Source: Thermoleophilaceae bacterium (lineage in GTDB: Bacteria > Actinomycetota > Thermoleophilia > Solirubrobacterales > Thermoleophilaceae). From it: a stretch of DNA of 30,558 nt. Below the pieces are notes generated by a model. That model had not been told where the DNA came from. It worked only from the letters and a program-made list of their open reading frames with translations, and did no database searches. Of the stretch, positions 1 through 6,912 are shown one piece after another. The stretch lies in contig JACCUC010000142.1 in assembly GCA_013812065.1 (NCBI GenBank), positions 1-30,558 of the forward strand, given 5' to 3'. The position numbers were made by a program, and so were the translations under genes. How positions within the stretch are numbered: position 1 is the first letter of the stretch; every line of letters begins with the position of its first letter.

Positions 1-671
1 GAGCCCTGGTCCTCCCACTTCTTGGTCTCCGGGAAGGCCGAGTTCGGGATGTTCGGGATGTTGAGCATCTTCGAGACGGTCGCGCCGGTCAGCTCCTCGA
101 GCGCCTTGGCGTAGGCGAGCGCGTGCACGCCGCCACGCACGAGCAGGTAGCCGAGCATCTGGCGCGCGATCGGGTGGTCGGTCATCTCGTAGACGCGGAT
201 CTTGTGGGTCCGCGCGCCGACCTCGAGGAAGAAGTTGTGCAGGAGGTCGAGGACGAGGTCGCCCGAGTTGAAGACGTAGTCGCCCTGCCACGGCTGGCCG
301 AGCGAGTTGGCCACGGCTGCGGTCTGGCCCTGGACGATGAAGTGGTGCGGGTTGGGCGGCGGCATGACGCCGGCCAGGGGCGTGTCCGTTGGGTCGCCGC
401 CCGAGCTCGAGCCGGTGAGCATGCCGTTGACCGTCGAGGCCACGAGCTCGACGTGGCCGTACTCCTCGGTGCCGATGTTGGCGATCAGCTCGTAGTAGGG
501 CCGGACCTTCTCGCGGCCGCGGAAGTTCCACGACTGGAACGTGTAGTTCATGAAGGTCGACATCTCCCCGAAGCGCCCCCCGAGGAGCTCCTGGACGATC
601 GCGGCGGCGGCCGGGTCGGGTTGCTCGGGCATTTCCAGCTCGATCTGCAGACGGTCGACTCGCAGGATCAT
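1..671 (-). CDS. Manganese catalase (partial, C-terminus outside window)
   Basis: This gene encodes a non-haem di-manganese catalase that removes hydrogen peroxide in the cytoplasm. The reverse strand reads as 223 residues from an ATG at 669-671, preceded by a good ribosome site (GAGGAGGA about 6 nt upstream). The N-terminal part carries the ferritin-like helices of the family: the stretch GRFGEMSTFMNYTFQSW, then YYELIANIGTEEYGHVELV with the Glu and His residues that ligate the Mn pair, and further on DLVLDLLHNFFLEVGARTHK. The family is usually near 290 residues, so roughly the last quarter is beyond base 1. It is transcribed away from the next gene and looks monocistronic at this end. The family assignment is strong. 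The activity is inferred. Confidence 0.93.
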   Translation of the reverse strand, partial: MILRVDRLQIELEMPEQPDPAAAAIVQELLGGRFGEMSTFMNYTFQSWNFRGREKVRPYYELIANIGTEEYGHVELVASTVNGMLTGSSSGGDPTDTPLAGVMPPPNPHHFIVQGQTAAVANSLGQPWQGDYVFNSGDLVLDLLHNFFLEVGARTHKIRVYEMTDHPIARQMLGYLLVRGGVHALAYAKALEELTGATVSKMLNIPNIPNSAFPETKKWEDQG

Positions 672-731
672 GGGCGTCCTCCTCGGGGGATCGTTTTCGC
701 GCGGCGTGGCGAGTGCCGCTCGCGGCGGCCC

Positions 732-757
732 TTGGAGGCTTTCCAAAGCGAGCGCTT
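732..757. promoter_or_regulatory. Two adjacent inverted repeats upstream of Mn catalase
   Basis: In the divergent gap there are two abutting dyads: TTGGA (732-736) with TCCAA (742-746), and AAGCG (746-750) with CGCTT (753-757). They lie 60-90 bp upstream of the catalase start. They could be an operator for a peroxide or stress regulator. Short dyads are expected by chance in GC-rich DNA, so support is weak. Confidence 0.25.
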
Positions 758-836
758 CCTACACGGATGTTGGCGCGGCGTCCGGTCTCCAGGCGACTAA
801 GCTCGCCGTCCAATCGGATCTCGAAAGGGAGCAGTC

Positions 837-932
837 TTGACCCGTCTTCGCGCCGGCCTGACCGGCGCCGCCCGATCGCTCGCGCAGGCCGCCGTGCTGG
901 GGGCCGGGCTCGGGCCACGGCTCGGCCGGTAG
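837..932 (+). CDS. Possible 31-residue upstream peptide, coupled to the next gene
   Basis: A TTG codon at 837-839 sits 6-8 nt after AAAGGGAG, a good ribosome site, and opens a 31-residue arginine- and alanine-rich reading frame that ends in TAG at 930-932. The last base of that stop is the first base of the GTG start of the HhH-GPD-like gene, a TAGTG junction typical of translational coupling. No family is recognisable. It may be a real small protein, a leader peptide, or chance. Confidence 0.3.
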   Translation: MTRLRAGLTGAARSLAQAAVLGAGLGPRLGR

Positions 933-1393
933 TGGCGAAGCCGAGCCACGACGCCGTGCTCGCCGCGCTCCTCGAGCGCCACGGGCGCACCTACTGCGAC
1001 GAGCTCGGAATCGACATCGAGAAGGGCACGCCGTCGCCGCTCTTTCGCTGGCTGTGTGCCTCGCTGCTGTTCAGCGCCCGGATCAGCGCCGAGCTCGCCG
1101 TGCAGGCGGCCGCCGCGCTCGCCGAGCAGGGCTGGACGACGCCACAGAAGCTGGCCGACGCGACGTGGAAGGAGCGCGTGAGGACGCTCAATGCATCCGG
1201 CTACGCCCGCTTCGACGAACGAACGGCGACGATGCTCGGTGAGACGTGCGAGATCCTGCTGGACCGCTACAAAGGCGACCTGCGCCGGCTGCGCGAGGAG
1301 GCCGAGCGCGACCTGCCCCGGCTCGTGACGGCGCTCGTGCGCACCGAGCTGGCCGACGACTACGACGGCGTCCGCGAGGCCGCGGCGGGATGA
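932..1393 (+). CDS. HhH-GPD (endonuclease III-like) N-terminal-half protein
   Basis: From the GTG at 932 the frame gives 153 residues. The segment SPLFRWLCASLLFSARIS, followed by the pattern TPQKLADATWKERVRTL and ATMLGETCEILLDRYKGDL, matches the first helices of the endonuclease III / HhH-GPD base-excision glycosylase fold. The protein ends soon afterwards. The hairpin-helix-hairpin, the catalytic Lys/Asp region and any Fe-S cysteines are absent, so it cannot be a complete glycosylase. The stop overlaps the next start by ATGA, so the pair is probably co-translated. It is either a reduced family of its own or a degenerate gene. Assignment rests on the N-terminal pattern only. Confidence 0.7.
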   Translation: MAKPSHDAVLAALLERHGRTYCDELGIDIEKGTPSPLFRWLCASLLFSARISAELAVQAAAALAEQGWTTPQKLADATWKERVRTLNASGYARFDERTATMLGETCEILLDRYKGDLRRLREEAERDLPRLVTALVRTELADDYDGVREAAAG

Positions 1394-2385
1394 TCGCCGC
1401 GCCCGGGCGGTGGGGCCGCTCGTCCCTCGTCGCCAAGCTGCTCGATGCCTATCGCCGCACCGGCGCCGACCCGCCGTTCGGCGATCCGCTCGCCGCCCAC
1501 GGGGTGGCCATGGAGGGCTGGTACTGGCGCCTGACCGACGCGGCGGCGGGACGGGTCGTCGTCGCCCTGTGCGGCGTCTGCCGGACGCACCAGGGCGAGA
1601 GCTGGGCTCTCGTCGCGCTCGCCGCCCACCCCGGCGGCCTCGTGCGCGAGGAGATCGTCTCGGCGCCGACGGTCGGGCGCGAGGGGCTCGGTGCAGGCTC
1701 GGTCCTGCGCGCGGGACCGGATCGGCTCGAGCTGCGGCTCGGCGGCGACGAGGTCGACATCCGCCTGCGCGACGCCACGCCATGGCCGCGGCGCGCCTTT
1801 GGCGGGCTCGGCCCCGCGGGAGCGCTGCCCCGCTTGAGCCAGTACTGGCATCCCCACCTGCTCGGCGCTCGGGTCGAGGGCCGCGCGAGCCTGGGTGGAG
1901 AGGAGGTCGATCTCGGCAGCGCGACGGCCTACGGTGAGAAGAGCTGGGGCACGGGCTTTCCGGATCGGTGGTGGTGGGGGCAGGCTCACGGATTCGACCG
2001 CTCCGACGCCTGCGTTGCCTTTGCCGGCGGTCAGATCGCCATCGGGCCGCTCGAGCTCGGCTCGGCCTCGGCGATCGTCGTCCGTGTCGGCGACGAGGTC
2101 GCGCGGCTCGGTCCTCCGGGCGCGCTGGTCAGCGCGTCGGCGGACGGGCGCGGGTGGCGGCTTCGCGGTCGCGGCCCCCGGTACGCGGTCGAGCTCGAGG
2201 GCGAGTCGAACGGGACGCAGTCACACTGCCTTCCGGTGCCGATCCCGGCGGAGCGGCGCACCGAGCCGCGCGCCGAGCAGCACCTCGCGGGCCTCGTGCG
2301 GGTCGAGTTGCGCCGCGGGCGGCGCACGGTCTGGCGCGACAGCTCGCAGCTCGCGGGCCTCGAGCGGGGCGACGCGACGGGTTGA
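1390..2385 (+). CDS. Tocopherol cyclase-like protein
   Basis: The protein has 331 residues from the ATG at 1390, which overlaps the previous stop (ATGA). It shows family landmarks: WYWRLTD at 44-50, QYWHPHLLG at 151-159, and YGEKSWGTGFPDRWWWGQ at 181-198, the tryptophan-rich segment of tocopherol cyclase / VTE1-like beta-barrel proteins. In plants and cyanobacteria the enzyme closes the chromanol ring of tocopherols. Actinobacterial homologues are mostly uncharacterised and some act on other prenyl-lipids, so the substrate is open. No tocopherol pathway genes are nearby. There is no signal peptide. It ends 15 bp before the convergent gene on the other strand. Confidence 0.8.
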   Translation: MIAAPGRWGRSSLVAKLLDAYRRTGADPPFGDPLAAHGVAMEGWYWRLTDAAAGRVVVALCGVCRTHQGESWALVALAAHPGGLVREEIVSAPTVGREGLGAGSVLRAGPDRLELRLGGDEVDIRLRDATPWPRRAFGGLGPAGALPRLSQYWHPHLLGARVEGRASLGGEEVDLGSATAYGEKSWGTGFPDRWWWGQAHGFDRSDACVAFAGGQIAIGPLELGSASAIVVRVGDEVARLGPPGALVSASADGRGWRLRGRGPRYAVELEGESNGTQSHCLPVPIPAERRTEPRAEQHLAGLVRVELRRGRRTVWRDSSQLAGLERGDATG

Positions 2386-2400
2386 GTCGGGAACTGAGGG

Positions 2401-2973
2401 CTACCCGCCCCGCGCGCGTTCCTCCGCCTTGCGAACCGCCAGCGGCAGCGGCTCCGTGCCGATGAAGGGCTCGAACGGCCCGACCACGCGCCAGAGGGCG
2501 CGCAGACGCCACTTGGCGCTCGCGTCGACCGAATCGATGCGCGCCTCGCTCACGAACTCGGAGAGCCCGCCGCCGAGCTCTTCTACCCAGTGGGCGAAGA
2601 GGACCCGGGCAGTGCCGGGCTCGTCGTAGGCAAGGAACTCCTCGGGACTGTCGATCTGCGGATAGTCGCGCTTGAGCGTCCAGATCTTCCCGCACAGTCC
2701 CGATAGTGAGTGACGCTCGCCGGCCTCGAGCAGCACGAACGGGGGGCAGCGGAAGAGGTGACGGTAGGTGACGTCGCCGGAGAGCCCGGGAATGCGCCAG
2801 TGCACGAGGCGGCCGAGCCGCCGGGTGTCGCTCAGCGTGACGTCCTCGGCGGCGTGCCAGAGAGTGTCCGGCGAGGCCCGGGCGGCGAGCCGGTGGTGAG
2901 TACGCACCAACGGGCCGGGGAGCCAGTAGTCGAGCGCCGGGGCCTTGTGCTCGATCCGGGCGGCGTCGCTCAT
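2401..2973 (-). CDS. Uncharacterised START/SRPBCC-like protein
   Basis: This is a 190-residue soluble protein with no signal peptide. The alternation THHRLAARASPDTLWHAAEDV, then WRIPGLSGDVTYRHLF, and later TARVLFAHWVEELGGGLSEFVSEARID resembles the beta-sheet plus C-terminal helix arrangement of SRPBCC (START-like) ligand-binding proteins, often annotated as polyketide cyclase-like or DUF2867-like. I chose the ATG at 2971-2973. An in-frame GTG six bases upstream would add two residues, and neither has a clear ribosome site. It is convergent with the tocopherol cyclase-like gene and divergent from the HAD gene. Function unknown. Family call moderate. Confidence 0.6.
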   Translation of the reverse strand: MSDAARIEHKAPALDYWLPGPLVRTHHRLAARASPDTLWHAAEDVTLSDTRRLGRLVHWRIPGLSGDVTYRHLFRCPPFVLLEAGERHSLSGLCGKIWTLKRDYPQIDSPEEFLAYDEPGTARVLFAHWVEELGGGLSEFVSEARIDSVDASAKWRLRALWRVVGPFEPFIGTEPLPLAVRKAEERARGG

Positions 2974-3068
2974 GCCCACGGAGCTACCCCGGACGTGCCA
3001 TCCCCTACCGCCGCAGCCGGACTGGCGCGACGAAACCTCTCCGGTGGGTGGTCACTAGGCTCCGAACC

Positions 3069-3776
3069 GTGCGGCTTGTTCTCTGGGACATCGACGGAAC
3101 CCTGGTCGACAGCGGCGGCGTCGCCCCCGACGCCTTTCCCCTGGCCTTCGAGCGGACGGTGGGACGGCCTGCGGCCGAGCTCGCGGCCATGTCCGGGCGG
3201 ACTGACCAAGCCATCGGCCTCGAGATCCTCGAGCGCAACGGGTTCGAGGAGCCCGAGCGGCTCTGGCCCGATTTCGCCCGCGCGCTCGCCGAGGCGCTCG
3301 CCGAGCTCGAGCCCGCGATGCGCGAGCGGGGACGGGCGCTCCCGGGCGCCCGCGAGGCGATCGCCGCGCTCGCGGCGGCGGACGGAGTCGTCCAGTCGCT
3401 CCTGACCGGCAACCTGAAGCCGAACGCGGCGGTCAAGCTCGGCGCCTTCGGTCTGCTGGTGCCGGAGCTCGACTTCGAGATCGGCGCCTACGGCTCCGAC
3501 GACCGCGACCGCGACGCGCTGGTCTCGATCGCCCGGGAACGGGCCACCGCCCGGCACGGCCAAGCGCCGGAGCAGACCGTCCTGATCGGCGACACCCCGC
3601 TCGACGTCGCCGCCGGTCAGGCCGGGGGTGCGCGCGTCGTCGGCGTGGCGACCGGCCTCTACGACGTCGCGGCGCTCGCCGAGGCGGGCGCCGACGCCCT
3701 GCTCGAGGACCTGCTCGATACCGAGGCGGTTATGGTCGCGGTGCTCGCCTCGGCGGAGGAGGCGGCGCCCGCGTGA
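3069..3776 (+). CDS. HAD-family phosphatase, phosphoglycolate phosphatase-like
   Basis: A 235-residue haloacid dehalogenase-superfamily hydrolase that would remove phosphate from a small metabolite in the cytoplasm. Motif I is WDIDGTLVDSGG at the very N-terminus (nucleophile and acid/base Asp). Motif II is the Thr of LLTGN, the Lys that follows is in NLKPNAAVKL, and motif IV is LIGDTPLDVAAG. The helical cap between motifs I and II is of the C1 type seen in phosphoglycolate phosphatases and beta-phosphoglucomutases. I prefer the GTG at 3069, which places motif I at residues 6-12 as is usual; the frame also opens at a GTG at 3048. The substrate cannot be read from sequence. Confidence 0.85.
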   Translation: MRLVLWDIDGTLVDSGGVAPDAFPLAFERTVGRPAAELAAMSGRTDQAIGLEILERNGFEEPERLWPDFARALAEALAELEPAMRERGRALPGAREAIAALAAADGVVQSLLTGNLKPNAAVKLGAFGLLVPELDFEIGAYGSDDRDRDALVSIARERATARHGQAPEQTVLIGDTPLDVAAGQAGGARVVGVATGLYDVAALAEAGADALLEDLLDTEAVMVAVLASAEEAAPA

Positions 3777-3929
3777 CCGTGGCCGTGCGCGAGCCGGTCC
3801 GCTCACCGCTGCAAGCCGCGGTTCCGTCGGGAGTCGCGGCGCTTGCGGTGCTGCGCCAGCGGGTATCTCGGGAGCCCGATCTCGCTACGGTCGCCACCAA
3901 CCCCCTCATGTCGAGCCCTGCCCTTCGCC

Positions 3930-4532
3930 GTGCCCCAGATCCGCGTTCCTGAGTATGGGTTGAGCGACGGCCGCGTGCGGCTGAGGCGTTGGCGCGAGAG
4001 CGACGTGCCCGCTCTGGTCGAGGCCTGCCGGGATCCGGAGATCCCGCGCTGGACCGTAGTTCCCGCGCCGTACACCGAGATCGACGCGCGCGCCTTCGTC
4101 GCCGGGCAGAACGAGCGCCTCTCGCGCGGCGAGGGGGCGCCGTTCGCGATGGTGGGGGCCCACGACGGCGACTTCCTCGGCTCGATCGAGGTCACGCTGC
4201 TCAACCGGCGCAGCGGGCGCGGCGAGATCGGCTACTGGGTGGCGGCCGCGGCCAGGCGGCAGGGGGTCGCGCTGCGCGCGCTCGCCATCATCTCGGAGTG
4301 GGCGCTCGGGGAGCTCGGGCTCGAGCGGCTCGAGCTGCTCGTCGAACCGGAGAACGGTCCGTCGCAGGGCGTGGCGGAGGCCGCGGGTTACACGAGGGAG
4401 GGGATCCTGCGCTCCTATCGGCCCATGAAGGGCCGCCGCCCCGACTTCGTGGTGTACTCGCTGCTGCCGAGCGACGCCCCGGCCCGAGAGGCGCTCGGGC
4501 GGGCCGGGTACCTCACGCACACCGGCCGGTAG
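3930..4532 (+). CDS. GNAT-family N-acetyltransferase (RimJ/RimL-like)
   Basis: Begins LSDGRVRLRRWRESDVPALV after a short lead, the classic start of RimJ/RimL-type acetyltransferases. It continues to IGYWVAAAARRQGVALRALA, whose RRQGVA is the acetyl-CoA pyrophosphate loop, and then LERLELLVEPENGPSQGVAEAAGY, the usual C-terminal helix and strand. Length is about 200 residues, typical of the family. The reading frame extends upstream, but residues before the GTG at 3930 do not look like the family; a TTG at 3960 is another possible start. The likely role is acetylation of a protein N-terminus or small amine. Acceptor unknown. Confidence 0.82.
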   Translation: MPQIRVPEYGLSDGRVRLRRWRESDVPALVEACRDPEIPRWTVVPAPYTEIDARAFVAGQNERLSRGEGAPFAMVGAHDGDFLGSIEVTLLNRRSGRGEIGYWVAAAARRQGVALRALAIISEWALGELGLERLELLVEPENGPSQGVAEAAGYTREGILRSYRPMKGRRPDFVVYSLLPSDAPAREALGRAGYLTHTGR

Positions 4533-4549
4533 CTCTCGCAGGAGGCCGT

Positions 4550-4568
4550 CCGCGCCAGGTCGGCGCGG
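4550..4568. terminator. Hairpin between convergent genes
   Basis: CCGCGCC (4550-4556) and GGCGCGG (4562-4568) form a perfect 7-bp stem with a 5-nt loop, in the 58-bp gap between two convergent genes. There is no T-tract, so it may be a bidirectional structure blocking read-through rather than a textbook intrinsic terminator. Confidence 0.45.
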
Positions 4569-4590
4569 CGGCGTGGTGCGCTCGCGGAGA

Positions 4591-5052
4591 TCACTCCCCG
4601 ATCACCTTGATGACGAGCCGCTTTTCCCGCCCGCCGTCGAACTCACAGTAGAAGATCTGCTGCCACGGGCCGAGGTCTAGCCTCCCTTCGGTCACCGGGA
4701 CGATCGCCTGGTGGTTGACGAGCAGGTTCTTCCAGTGGGCGTCGCCGTTGTCCTCGCCGCCGCGGTGGTGGCGGAAGTCGCCGGGATCGGGTCCGAGTGC
4801 GGCCGCCACGTCGTTGGCGGGTTCACGCCAGCTCGGCGGCGCGAGCTTGTCGAGCCACTCGAGGGTGTCCTCGAGGATGCCGGGCTCGTCGTCGTTGATC
4901 CAGACTCCGGCCGTGATGTGCATGGCCGAGACGAGCGCGAGGCCCTCGCGGATGCCGGCCTCGTCGACGGCGGCCTGGACATCGTCGCCCAGGCGGATGA
5001 ACTCGCGGCGCTCCTCGGTCTCGAAGGTGCGGTAGACGGTGTGCGAGGTCAT
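4591..5052 (-). CDS. yjbQ: YjbQ-family (UPF0047) protein
   Basis: A 153-residue protein showing the whole diagnostic C-terminal block of the YjbQ/UPF0047 family: HHRGGEDNGDAHWKNLL, then NHQAIVPVTEGRLDLGPWQQ and IFYCEFDG. The E. coli member has weak thiamine-phosphate synthase activity; the main cellular role is unsettled. The His and Glu residues of the HHRGGEDN and DAHWKN segments line the conserved trimer pocket in family structures. The ATG at 5050-5052 has GAGGAG about 9 nt upstream. It lies downstream of the sulfatase on the same strand, but a 125-bp gap containing two hairpins separates them, so it probably has its own promoter. Confidence 0.9.
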   Translation of the reverse strand: MTSHTVYRTFETEERREFIRLGDDVQAAVDEAGIREGLALVSAMHITAGVWINDDEPGILEDTLEWLDKLAPPSWREPANDVAAALGPDPGDFRHHRGGEDNGDAHWKNLLVNHQAIVPVTEGRLDLGPWQQIFYCEFDGGREKRLVIKVIGE

Positions 5053-5115
5053 GGGTGCGGCTCCTCTCGAGCGGTGGTGGTCGAGTTCGGCCTCGTGGCC
5101 GCACTCGAATCCTTA

Positions 5116-5157
5116 CCCGCGTGCGGGAGAGAGCATGGGGCGCTCGGCGAAAGCGCC
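5116..5157 (-). terminator. Hairpin and dyad downstream of sulfatase
   Basis: Downstream of the sulfatase stop on the minus strand there is a 6-bp stem, GGCGCT (5139-5144) with AGCGCC (5152-5157). A perfect dyad CCCGC (5116-5120) / GCGGG (5123-5127) follows. There is no T-run. They could end sulfatase transcription or act as a regulatory site for yjbQ. Confidence 0.3.
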
Positions 5158-5177
5158 AAACGCCGCCCTGCCGGCTC

Positions 5178-6701
5178 TCAGCGCCTGCAAGTCGCGCCCG
5201 AGCAGTCGCGCAGGCGCGCGAGCCCGCGCGCGAGTCGCCGCCGCACGTGCGCATGGCGGGGACTGTTATGGAGGCTCCGCTGCTCGTATGCGTCGTATTG
5301 CAGGTCGTAGAGCTCCCGCTCGCCGGTCACATACTGAACGTACTTGTAGCGGCTGGTGCGGATAGCGCTGTAACGCGGGTTTCCCGGGCCGTCGTCGGGG
5401 CCGTTCTCGAGCACGATGTCGCGTCCCGCGAAGAGCGAGGGCCGGCGCGCCAGCTCGAGCAGCGAGACGCCGTCGAGCGTCCGGCGCGGCTGTGCGCCGG
5501 CGGCATCGACGATCGTCGATGCGAGGTCGATGTTCCCGGTCAGCTCCCGCACGCTCTTGTCGCGAGGCACGCCGGGCCCGCGCATGAGCGCCGGGACGCG
5601 CACCGACGGCTCGTAGACCTTGAGCTTGCCGCCCTTCACGCGATGCTCGCCCTGGAAGAAGCCGTTGTCGGAGGTGAAGATGAACAGCGTGTTGTCGAGC
5701 TCGCCCTTGGCGCGCAGGGCCGCGACCATGGCGCCCACGCCCTCGTCCACCGCCAGCAGCGACTCCCGCCGGCACTGGTACTTCGTCCTGACCCCGGCTA
5801 TCTGCCGGCTGTTGAGGCGGGGAAGCTTCCGGATGAACGCCGGCTTGTCGCTCACGTCGGGCTCGTTGAAGCCGGGAGGCCGAGGCAGCGGAGCGCCCGC
5901 GTAGGCGCCGCGGTGTCGCGGGGCCGGCTTTGCCGAGCCCAGGCAGCGCTGCTGCCCGTCGTTGGGGCCCCCGGCGTGGGGTGCGAGATACGCGACCGAG
6001 AGGAAGAAGGGCTGTGCGGCTGGCGCGCGCCGGTTGATGTAGCCGACCGCCTTGCGGCTGTAGAGGTCGCCCTGGTAGGTGCGCGGGCGCTGCTCGGCGT
6101 TGGGGCAGGAGGTGGCGAGCCTGGGGTAGGCGCCGTAGGCCATGAGCCGGCCGTTCTCGTTGAGGCAGTAGTTGAAGAAGTTGTAGGTCGTCGGGTCGAC
6201 CGAGCCGTGCCACTCCTGCCAGCCCGCGGGAACCTCGCGCGGGCCCCGCGTCCCGTAACCGTTCAGGTACTTGCCGATGTGGGCGGTCGCATAGCCGGCG
6301 TCGCGCAGCCACACAGGCAGGGTGTTGCTCGAGTCGAGCTTGTAGAAGCCGCCCGAGCCCGGCTTGTTGGAGCGGACGTCGTGGTTGTGCGAGTACTGGC
6401 CGGTCAGATAGGTGGCCCGCGACGGGCAGCACACCGGGAAGGTCGAGAAGTTGCGCGTGAAGGTCGTGCCGGCCCGGCCGATCAGGCCACGCACGCGCTT
6501 GAGCACCTGCATCTGCTCGACCGTCTGGTCGTCGGTCATTACGACCACGACGTTCGGCTTCGCCTGGGCCGTCTGAGCGGGGGCGGCGCCCTCGAACGTT
6601 ACCGCCGCGAGAGCGAGCAGGGCGAGGAGCGCTGCGAGCGCGCCGATCGCCAGCACGCGGCGCCGCCGGCGGATCGATGGGCTTGACAGTCCTCGAAGCA
6701 T
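5178..6701 (-). CDS. Exported or membrane-anchored sulfatase
   Basis: A 507-residue sulfatase of the alkaline phosphatase superfamily. After an arginine cluster, residues 17-35 form a hydrophobic signal-anchor, so the enzyme acts outside the membrane. The mature part starts with NVVVVMTDDQT, whose Asp57/Asp58 are calcium ligands. CCPSRATYLTG at 91-101 is the sulfatase signature: Cys91 (C-x-P-S-R) would be converted to formylglycine, which needs a maturation enzyme encoded elsewhere. Later landmarks are FTSDNGFFQGEHRVKGGKL and RELYDLQYDAYEQ, resembling N-acetylglucosamine-6-sulfatase and arylsulfatase types. The ATG at 6699-6701 has GGGAGGACGAG just upstream. The likely substrate is a sulfated sugar or aryl sulfate, not determined. 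The long open frame upstream of this start is antisense to the glycosyltransferase and is not coding. Confidence 0.92.
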   Translation of the reverse strand: MLRGLSSPSIRRRRRVLAIGALAALLALLALAAVTFEGAAPAQTAQAKPNVVVVMTDDQTVEQMQVLKRVRGLIGRAGTTFTRNFSTFPVCCPSRATYLTGQYSHNHDVRSNKPGSGGFYKLDSSNTLPVWLRDAGYATAHIGKYLNGYGTRGPREVPAGWQEWHGSVDPTTYNFFNYCLNENGRLMAYGAYPRLATSCPNAEQRPRTYQGDLYSRKAVGYINRRAPAAQPFFLSVAYLAPHAGGPNDGQQRCLGSAKPAPRHRGAYAGAPLPRPPGFNEPDVSDKPAFIRKLPRLNSRQIAGVRTKYQCRRESLLAVDEGVGAMVAALRAKGELDNTLFIFTSDNGFFQGEHRVKGGKLKVYEPSVRVPALMRGPGVPRDKSVRELTGNIDLASTIVDAAGAQPRRTLDGVSLLELARRPSLFAGRDIVLENGPDDGPGNPRYSAIRTSRYKYVQYVTGERELYDLQYDAYEQRSLHNSPRHAHVRRRLARGLARLRDCSGATCRR

Positions 6702-6894
6702 CTGCTCGTCCTCCCACGCGAGTTCTCCACGCCCGGCCCCGTTCGGGGGTCGAGCCTGTGCGTGCCAGGACACACCGGCGGCGCCGGAGTTGCGCGCCTC
6801 CGTCCTCCCGCCCAGCGGGCCGTGGCGCGCGGCACCCTCCGGCCGGCCTGCCCGGCATGATGACCTGATGGAGTTGGCGCTCGACGGAGGCACC

Positions 6895-6912
6895 GTGCCG
6901 GTGATCGTCTGA
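6895..6912 (+). promoter_or_regulatory. Five-codon leader frame overlapping the glycosyltransferase start
   Basis: GGAGG followed by four bases and GTG opens a five-residue frame (V-P-V-I-V) ending in TGA at 6910-6912. An in-frame ATG at 6868 could extend it to 14 residues. The TGA overlaps the CTG at 6909. This is either a coupled leader or the true start of the glycosyltransferase gene separated from it by a sequence indel. Confidence 0.35.

Noticed and set aside
3777..3929. tRNA or small RNA gene in the gap before the acetyltransferase
   Set aside because: No cloverleaf arms or T-loop consensus could be found.
5055..6686. A 543-residue plus-strand frame opposite the sulfatase
   Set aside because: Antisense shadow with no recognisable domain.
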